Assembly: GCA_905236495.1 (NCBI GenBank) | Contig: CAJOPV010000030.1 | Location: 1 to 18,303, forward strand | Length of the DNA: 18,303 bases | Source: an uncultured Christensenellaceae bacterium | GTDB taxonomy: Bacteria; Bacillota; Clostridia; Christensenellales; Aristaeellaceae | Reading direction: 5' to 3' | Shown here: piece after piece, positions 14,105 through 18,303 of the stretch | How the letters are laid out: each line of letters opens with the position of its first letter | Position numbering within the stretch: the first letter of the stretch is position 1 | Program-made: the position numbers and the translations under genes | The notes under the pieces: generated by a model | Told to the model about the DNA's origin: nothing | The model's database searches: none | What the model saw: the letters and a program-made list of their open reading frames with translations, nothing else

Positions 14105-15118
14105 ATGAAAACGGCGATTTACGGGGCGGGGTCCCTGGGCACGGTGCTGGGGGCTTACCTGACGAAAAACGGTGTGGAAATCGAACTGGTAAACAGAAAT
14201 AAGGCTCACGTGGCGGCCCTGCGGGAAACGGGCGCCCGGATCACGGGCACGGTGGATATGACGGTCAAGGTAAACGCCCTGACGCCCGAGGAAATGCAGG
14301 GGCCCTACGACGTGATCTTTTTGATGACGAAGCAATTGGAAAATAAGGCCGTGGCGGCGTTTTTGCAGCCCCTCCTGTCGGCGGACGGGGTGCTGGTGAC
14401 GCTGCAGAACGGCATTCCGGAGCCGGAGCTTGCGCAGATCCTGGGCAGCGACCGGGTCATGGGCTGCGTGGTGGAATGGGGGGCCACCTTGCTGTCCCCC
14501 GGCTGCGTGGCCCTCACCAGCGAGCCCGACAGCCTCTCCTTCCACATGGGCCGCTTGCCGGGCATCACCGATGGGCAGTTTGACCGGGTCAAGGGCCTGC
14601 TGGAAAAAATGTGCCCCGTTCACATGGAGGAAAACTTGCTGGGCGCCCGGTGGAGCAAGCTGCTCATCAACGCCACCTTCTCGGGCCTTGGCACCGCCAT
14701 CGGCGGCGTGTTCGGCGACGTATCCGAGGGCAGGGAAACCAAGGGCCTGGCGGTGGCCTGCATGAAGGAATGCATCGATGTGGGCCGCGCCGCCGGGGCC
14801 GTGTTCGCCCCCGTGCAGGGCAAGGATATCACCAGGCTGTTTTATTACAAAACCAATGTCAAAAAGGCCATCGCCAAGCTGATCCTGCCCATCGCCATGA
14901 AAAAGCACCGGGCCATCGAGCCCTCCATGCTCCAGGACCTGAAAAAGGGCAAGCCCTGCGAGGTGGATGCCATCAACGGCGTAGTGTGCGAATGGGGCCG
15001 GAAATGCGGCGTGCCCACCCCCATCAACGACCGCATCGTTTCCGTCATCAAGCAGGAACAAAGCGGGCAGCTCAAGCCGGAAAAGAAAAACATCGCCCTG
15101 TTCCGCGACCTGATGTGA
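14105..15118 (+). CDS. 2-dehydropantoate 2-reductase family protein (ApbA/PanE)
   Basis: 337 residues. The NADPH-binding motif is AIYGAGSLGTVLGAYL (4-19), followed by the second strand ELVNRN. LMTKQ (about 74-78) holds a family lysine, TLQNGI is the conserved strand-loop, and KLLINATFSGLG near 190-202 has the catalytic lysine and asparagine. EVDAINGVVCEWGRKCGVPTPIND is the usual C-terminal signature. PanE reduces ketopantoate to pantoate for coenzyme A synthesis, but many paralogues have other 2-keto acid substrates, and no pan genes are nearby, so I give no symbol. AAGGAGG lies 7 bases before the ATG. A promoter upstream and a terminator downstream make it a single-gene unit. Confidence 0.9.
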   Translation: MKTAIYGAGSLGTVLGAYLTKNGVEIELVNRNKAHVAALRETGARITGTVDMTVKVNALTPEEMQGPYDVIFLMTKQLENKAVAAFLQPLLSADGVLVTLQNGIPEPELAQILGSDRVMGCVVEWGATLLSPGCVALTSEPDSLSFHMGRLPGITDGQFDRVKGLLEKMCPVHMEENLLGARWSKLLINATFSGLGTAIGGVFGDVSEGRETKGLAVACMKECIDVGRAAGAVFAPVQGKDITRLFYYKTNVKKAIAKLILPIAMKKHRAIEPSMLQDLKKGKPCEVDAINGVVCEWGRKCGVPTPINDRIVSVIKQEQSGQLKPEKKNIALFRDLM

Positions 15119-15123
15119 TCTGC

Positions 15124-15152
15124 GCGGGCGGGAAAGCCGCCCGCTTTTCTTT
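15124..15152 (+). terminator. Terminator after the ketopantoate-reductase-family gene
   Basis: A perfect 8-bp stem (GCGGGCGG with CCGCCCGC) and loop GAAAG are followed by TTTTCTTT. The T tract touches the stop codon of the convergent 45-codon ORF. Confidence 0.93.
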
Positions 15153-15288
15153 AGCGTCTCTCGTCCTCCTCCTCGCTTTCCTCCTCCTCCGAGGCGGAAA
15201 CGTAGCGGCTCAGGGCGTCGGATGCTTCCCGCTGGCTCACCAGGGCAAAGATGCCCCGGCGCTGCCAGTTTTTTGGTTTTCTTTCCAT
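15151..15288 (-). CDS. Small protein with basic start and glutamate-rich tail
   Basis: 45 residues, read directly from the minus strand: it begins MERKPKNWQRRGIFALVSQR and ends in an acidic run (SEEEESEEEDE) before RR. It has a good ribosome binding site (AGGAGGAG about 6 bases before the ATG) and its stop codon abuts the terminator of the convergent gene, which supports a real gene. I do not recognise the family. The strong split between a basic, aromatic first half and an acidic end suggests an interaction peptide. No cysteines, membrane segment or signal peptide are seen. A promoter could not be identified. It is divergent from the coiled-coil gene, with 89 bases between them. Confidence 0.6.
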   Translation of the reverse strand: MERKPKNWQRRGIFALVSQREASDALSRYVSASEEEESEEEDERR

Positions 15289-15377
15289 GGTTTTCTCCTC
15301 CTTTTTCGGGGCCCGGCGGGCATATTTTTGCGCGAAAAGAGCCAGCTTATTCCCGAGGACAAGAAGGAGGGATACCC

Positions 15378-15872
15378 ATGCGGAAATTTTTTACGGTCTG
15401 CCTGTGGCTGGGGCTGGGGGCCTGCCTGATCGGGCTCATGTCGCTGACGGGCACCGCCAGCGCCCTGCGGGCGGAGATCCGGGCCGATCAGCGCAGGTAC
15501 GCGGCGCTGCAAACGCTGTACGATCGGGCCAAGGATGATCTGAACGCCGCCCAGGAGACCCAAAGCGCCGATCAGCAGGATTGGCTGGCGGCAAAAAAGA
15601 GCCTGGAAGAAGAATTGGAAGGCCTGCGGGCGGAGCTGACGGCTGCCCGGGAGGAGCTGGACGCCCGCCGGGCCGCGGCGGAGGGCTGGGATCGGGAGCG
15701 GCAGGAATGGGCCAAAGAAAAGGCGGCCCTCACCGAAAGCCTGGACGCAGCGGAGGGCCGCATCGACCAGGTGACGGCTCTGCTGCTGCCCCCCACGGAA
15801 GCCCCTGCCCCCACCGACGCCCCGGAGGAAAAGAACCTGTTCTCCCTGCCCATCCGGCCCCTGGCGGAATAG
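15378..15872 (+). CDS. Membrane-anchored coiled-coil protein
   Basis: 164 residues. One N-terminal hydrophobic segment (residues 4-26, after MRK) acts as signal or anchor. From about 30 to 135 there is a long charged α-helical region rich in Ala, Glu, Leu, Gln and Arg with coiled-coil character (for example KKSLEEELEGLRAELTAAREEL). A proline-rich stretch (LLPPTEAPAPTDAPEE) precedes the end. The expected topology is a short cytoplasmic start and a coiled coil outside the cell. I recognise no family; cell-envelope or division proteins have this layout, but function is unknown. AAGGAGG lies 7 bases before the ATG. A terminator follows. Confidence 0.82.
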   Translation: MRKFFTVCLWLGLGACLIGLMSLTGTASALRAEIRADQRRYAALQTLYDRAKDDLNAAQETQSADQQDWLAAKKSLEEELEGLRAELTAAREELDARRAAAEGWDRERQEWAKEKAALTESLDAAEGRIDQVTALLLPPTEAPAPTDAPEEKNLFSLPIRPLAE

Positions 15873-15894
15873 CAGCCTGACAGTTCCCCAAATC

Positions 15895-15927
15895 AAACGC
15901 TCCCCTCTTTTATGAAGGGAGCGTTTT
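15895..15927 (+). terminator. Terminator after the coiled-coil gene
   Basis: A perfect 10-bp stem (AAACGCTCCC with GGGAGCGTTT) and a 12-base loop are followed by TTCATGTTTT. The opposite strand ends in TTTGATTT, so it may also stop transcripts arriving from the YeaQ-type gene. Confidence 0.85.
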
Positions 15928-15935
15928 CATGTTTT

Positions 15936-15964
15936 GCGCCATGCGGCCTTCGGACGCATGGCGC
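15936..15964. repeat. Perfect inverted repeat between convergent genes
   Basis: gcgccatgcg and cgcatggcgc form a 10-bp perfect stem around a 9-base centre, which itself can pair CC with GG. A second, smaller stem (CGCAC with GTGCG) follows within 25 bases. It has no T run on either strand, so it is not a plain intrinsic terminator. It could be an mRNA-end stabiliser or one copy of a dispersed repeat. Confidence 0.7.
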
Positions 15965-16028
15965 GGTCGCGCACTCGCTGTGCGGAGAAGCGCCCAAGAC
16001 CGTCCTTTCTCCGCCCCGTTTCTCTCGT

Positions 16029-16289
16029 TCACTCCCGGCTGGCCCTGCGCTGGAGCATGTTCCAAATCCACAGAAGCAGGCAGGAGCCGGCGACGGCGAC
16101 CAGCAGGCTGTAGAGGTTGAAGCCATCCACGCCCCCTAAGCCAAGCAGGGAGGCCACCAGGCCGCCCAGGCCGGCGCCCAGGATGCCCACCACGATGTTG
16201 CCCAGCCATCCGCGCTTTTCGCCGCCCATCATTTTCCCTGCCAGCCACCCTGCCAGCGCGCCTAAGATCAGCCACAAAATCAGATTCAT
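16029..16289 (-). CDS. GlsB/YeaQ/YmgE family membrane protein
   Basis: 86 residues, the normal size. It has three hydrophobic segments and the family pattern: LILGALAGWLAGKMMGG at the N-terminus, then GWLGNIVVGILGAGLGG and a third helix ending in basic residues. The family is also called transglycosylase-associated protein and is often linked to general stress, though the biochemical role is not known. GGAGGAGG lies close before the ATG. It probably has its own promoter (16316-16343). The upstream divergent gap is strongly folded. Confidence 0.93.
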   Translation of the reverse strand: MNLILWLILGALAGWLAGKMMGGEKRGWLGNIVVGILGAGLGGLVASLLGLGGVDGFNLYSLLVAVAGSCLLLWIWNMLQRRASRE

Positions 16290-16315
16290 GTGATCCTCCT
16301 CCTTTTCCTCGCTCT

Positions 16316-16343
16316 ATCATATGCAGAAGTGGGGGAAATGAAA
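16316..16343 (-). promoter_or_regulatory. Possible promoter of the YeaQ-type gene
   Basis: On the minus strand the -35 is TTTCAT (16338-16343) and the -10 is TATGAT (16316-16321), with a 16-base spacer. The -10 is good and the -35 weak, so another sigma factor or an activator may be needed. Confidence 0.5.
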
Positions 16344-16470
16344 CGGTTTCCGCCCATGGGAAATATTGCCATTCGGCCTGCGGCTGCCTGGCAACTCGCA
16401 GGCGGGGTTTCCGTCCTCCCCGCCCCACCGGCAGAGACGGTCGATATACTTTTTTGAAGGATGGATCAGA
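16344..16470. other. Structured intergenic region, candidate RNA or regulatory element
   Basis: This part of the 290-base divergent gap has no credible gene. It holds perfect stems: CCTGCG (16377-16382) with CGCAGG (16397-16402), directly followed by GGCGGGG (16401-16407) with CCCCGCC (16418-16424). TTGCCA (16366-16371) also matches TGGCAA (16389-16394) and crosses the first stem, which is the geometry of a pseudoknot. The strand is not clear; a run of six T at 16450-16455 follows on the plus strand. No known riboswitch consensus was recognised. Confidence 0.4.
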
Positions 16471-16513
16471 AGGAAGCGCTTGATTTTTTTGTCGGATATT
16501 GGCGAAAACGGGC

Positions 16514-16542
16514 TTGCATTTCCCGGGACGGGAGCATACAAT
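16514..16542 (+). promoter_or_regulatory. Promoter of the PII-like/antiporter operon
   Basis: The -35 is TTGCAT (16514-16519) and the -10 is TACAAT (16537-16542), with a 17-base spacer. The spacer holds the palindrome CCCGGG. Transcription would start near 16549, giving a leader of about 30 bases. Confidence 0.78.
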
Positions 16543-16579
16543 ATAGAATTGCGCGGAAGCGCGGAAAGGGGAGAAAACC

Positions 16580-16921
16580 ATGCAGGTATTCGTATTCGTG
16601 CTGAACCGTACCGAGCATTTGGAGCATTTATTGCAGGAATTCACCAATCAGGGCCTCACCGGGGCCACCGTGCTGGACAGCAAGGGCATGGCCCGCATCC
16701 TGCACAGCGAGGATGAAATGCCCCTGTTTTACGGCCTCAGGGCGATCATGGAGCCGGAGCGCCGCAGCAGCAAGACCATTTTCATGGTGCTGGAGGATGA
16801 AAAGGTGGAAACGGCCCGGCGGATCGTAAACGACGTAACCGGCGGGCTGGAGCATCCCGATTCCGGCATCATGTTTGCCATGCCCGTCACCATGGTGGAA
16901 GGACTGGTAAAGAAGAAATGA
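16580..16921 (+). CDS. PII-like signalling protein
   Basis: 113 residues, the size of a PII protein. The N-terminal half fits the first strand, helix and second strand of the PII fold (FVFVLNRTEHLEHLLQEF, then GLTGATVLDSKGMARIL). A shortened loop, a strand (SSKTIFMVLEDE), a helix (KVETARRIVNDVTGGL) and the last strand (GIMFAMPV) follow. The classical tyrosine-bearing T-loop and the GDGKIFV segment of GlnB are missing, so it is a divergent PII-like protein rather than a nitrogen regulator. PII-like proteins commonly control a transporter encoded next door by binding nucleotides. Here the stop overlaps the antiporter start (ATGA), which suggests control of that antiporter; this is inference. 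GGGGAG lies about 7 bases before the ATG. Confidence 0.75.
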   Translation: MQVFVFVLNRTEHLEHLLQEFTNQGLTGATVLDSKGMARILHSEDEMPLFYGLRAIMEPERRSSKTIFMVLEDEKVETARRIVNDVTGGLEHPDSGIMFAMPVTMVEGLVKKK

Positions 16922-18087
16922 ACACGCTGCTTTTGATCGGCATTGCCATGGGGGCGGGGCTGCTGGTGAGCCGGGGGGCCCGGGCCGTGAAGCTGCCCAA
17001 CGTGACGGCCTTCCTGGTGGCCGGCTTGCTGATCGGGCCCTGCGTGGCGGGGCTCATCAATCGGGAGCAGGCCGCTTCCATGGGCATCATTTCCGACGCG
17101 GCGCTGGGCTTCATCGCCTACGCCATCGGCGGGGAATTCAAATTAAGCTATCTTAAAAAGATCGGCAAGGCGCCCCTTACCATCACCGCCTTTCAGGGCC
17201 TGGCGACGGCGCTGTGCGTGGATGTGGGGCTGATCGCCTTCGGGGTGGAGGTGCCCCTGGCGCTGCTGCTGGGGGCCATCGCCCTGGCGACCGCCCCGGC
17301 GGCGACGCTGATGGTGGTGCGCCAATACAAGGCGGACGGGCCCGTTACCCGGATGCTGCTGCCCGTGGTAGCCATGGACGACGCCCTGGGCCTGATGGTC
17401 TATAGCATTTCCGCCTCCGTGGCCCAGGGCATGCTGGGCGGGCAGATCACGGTAGTGAGCATGGTGCTCACCCCGCTGTTGGAGATCGTGGGCAGCGTGG
17501 CCCTGGGAGCTGCCCTGGGCTTCGTGCTGGCCTTCTGCGCCCGGTTTTTCGCCAGCCGGGGGAATAAGCTGGCCCTGTCCATCGCGCTGGTGCTGGCGGG
17601 GGTGGGGCTGTGCGATATGCTGAACCTTTCCTCCCTGCTGGTGTGCATGATGATCGGGGCCGTGATGGTGAATATGAGCCAGCAGCGGGAGGTGCTGATG
17701 GAGCAGTGCGACCGCTTCACGCCGCCGCTGTTCCTGCTCTTTTTCGTGCTCTCCGGCGCGGAGCTGGATCTTGCCGTGCTGCCCCAGGTGGGGCTCATCG
17801 GGCTGGGATATCTGCTGCTGCGCTTCATGGGCAAATGGGGCGGCACCATGCTGGGGGCCGTCTGCGTCCACGCGGATGGTAATATCAAAAAATACCTGGG
17901 GCTGACGCTTCTGCCTCAGGCCGGCGTAGCCATCGGAATGGCCTCCCAGGTGGCGGCCCACTTCCCCACCCTGGGATCTCAGGTCAGCACCATCGTGCTG
18001 GCGGGCGTGCTGGTGTTCGAGCTCATCGGTCCCGTCATCACCAAGCTGGCCCTTACCAAGGCCGGGGAAATACCAACCAATAAATAA
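16918..18087 (+). CDS. CPA2-type cation:proton antiporter
   Basis: 389 residues with about 12-13 membrane helices and no C-terminal RCK domain. The N-terminus LPNVTAFLVAGLLIGP is the conserved 'lP.v...laGillGP' of the Na+/H+ exchanger family. The core has ATAPAATLMVV and VVAMDDALGLMVY, where the aspartate pair is the likely ion and proton site of CPA2 proteins. The end of the protein (LPQAGVAIGMASQVA) also fits. It exchanges sodium or potassium for protons across the membrane; the ion is not known. The ATG overlaps the PII-like stop codon by four bases, so translation is coupled and the PII-like protein may act as its regulator in place of an RCK domain. Confidence 0.93.
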   Translation: MNTLLLIGIAMGAGLLVSRGARAVKLPNVTAFLVAGLLIGPCVAGLINREQAASMGIISDAALGFIAYAIGGEFKLSYLKKIGKAPLTITAFQGLATALCVDVGLIAFGVEVPLALLLGAIALATAPAATLMVVRQYKADGPVTRMLLPVVAMDDALGLMVYSISASVAQGMLGGQITVVSMVLTPLLEIVGSVALGAALGFVLAFCARFFASRGNKLALSIALVLAGVGLCDMLNLSSLLVCMMIGAVMVNMSQQREVLMEQCDRFTPPLFLLFFVLSGAELDLAVLPQVGLIGLGYLLLRFMGKWGGTMLGAVCVHADGNIKKYLGLTLLPQAGVAIGMASQVAAHFPTLGSQVSTIVLAGVLVFELIGPVITKLALTKAGEIPTNK

Positions 18088-18303
18088 CGAAGAAACGAAG
18101 CGAGGGGAAAGAGGCTCTTTGGGGCCTCAAGAACCCCCTTCCCCCGTACTTCCTTTCCGGGAAAGACGGATGGGATGCGACATAATAACCGATACGAAAA
18201 GGCAGAGTATCAATATACCCCGGGATAGCTCGAAAGAGCCCTTTCGACTTTTATCCGCAGGACCGGGTCTCCCGGTCCGAGGAGCAGTCAGGATGACTGC
18301 TTC
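18088..18303 (+). ncRNA. Candidate structured RNA, cut by the window end
   Basis: 216 bases without a gene. Perfect stems in order are: GGGGAA (18104-18109)/TTCCCC (18139-18144) enclosing GAGGC (18111-18115)/GCCTC (18124-18128); CTTTC/GAAAG (18153-18165); GATAC/GTATC (18191-18211); GGATA/TATCC (18223-18256) enclosing GCTC-GAAA-GAGC; GGACCGGG-TCT-CCCGGTCC (18260-18278); and GCAGTCA-GGA-TGACTGC (18284-18300). The GNRA-type GAAA loop favours the plus strand. TCGAAAG (18230-18236) can pair instead with CTTTCGA (18241-18247). No T run follows, so it continues past the window. I saw no promoter, and could not match tRNA, tmRNA, RNase P, SRP or 6S RNA. The class is unknown. Confidence 0.5.

Noticed and set aside
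13934..15061. 375-codon minus-strand frame opposite the ketopantoate-reductase-family gene
   Set aside because: It is antisense to a clear enzyme gene and runs over both the pgi promoter and the divergent promoter. No motifs are seen.
16344..16470. Cobalamin, TPP, c-di-GMP or guanidine riboswitch upstream of the YeaQ-type gene
   Set aside because: I looked for the conserved cores of these classes on both strands and did not find them. Only generic stems are seen.
17143..17961. 272-codon minus-strand frame opposite the antiporter
   Set aside because: The composition is dominated by His, Gln and Gly, typical of the reverse of GC-rich membrane-protein codons.
18088..18303. tRNA, tmRNA or rRNA at the window end
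   Set aside because: No T-loop GGTTCGA-type sequence, CCA-end acceptor stem or conserved rRNA segment is present; the stems do not form a cloverleaf.
1..18303. CRISPR array, insertion sequence or prophage
   Set aside because: No evenly spaced direct repeats, transposase or integrase genes, or phage structural genes are visible in any frame.

Overview
The window looks like a chromosomal segment of a GC-rich member of the Firmicutes, most likely a clostridium (Clostridia). I infer this from strong AGGAGG-type ribosome binding sites, several GTG and TTG starts, SigA-type promoters, a Gram-positive (DinR/LexA-type) SOS box, and families typical of that group: DUF1540, QueT, an EndoA-like MazF, a YolD-like protein and YtqB/MnmM. 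No phage, insertion sequence or CRISPR array is visible. Most of it is ordinary housekeeping DNA, packed tightly on both strands with short structured gaps.

Layout. At 2-1333 (+) is the 3' part of an ABC exporter. Facing it (1296-3100, -) is an SOS unit: a Y-family DNA polymerase and a YolD-like partner, behind a near-consensus promoter with a LexA box. Next come queT (3281-3766, -) with a folded 5' leader, then a (+) pair of small cysteine proteins (3939-4318). trkA-trkH (4340-7176, -) encode a potassium uptake system. A YwlE-like low-molecular-weight phosphatase (7262-7657, -) is divergent from rpsT (7912-8175, +).

From 11721 down to 8214 (-) runs a probable operon: a P-loop kinase, mnmM (ytqB), a zinc-ribbon membrane protein, a GH4 glycosidase and perhaps a DUF3592-like membrane protein. 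Upstream lie a MazF/EndoA-like toxin without a visible antitoxin (11816-12196, -) and pgi (12354-13937, -). pgi is divergent from a ketopantoate-reductase-family gene (14105-15118, +). Then come a 45-codon ORF (15151-15288, -), a membrane-anchored coiled-coil protein (15378-15872, +) and a GlsB/YeaQ-type membrane protein (16029-16289, -). The last genes are a PII-like regulator translationally coupled to a CPA2 cation:proton antiporter (16580-18087, +).

Points of most interest are: the final 216 bases, with no gene but at least six perfect hairpins, suggesting a structured RNA cut by the window edge; the folded gap at 16344-16470 with crossing stems; the queT leader with mutually exclusive stems; the SOS polymerase/YolD unit; the PII-like/antiporter pair; and the orphan MazF.
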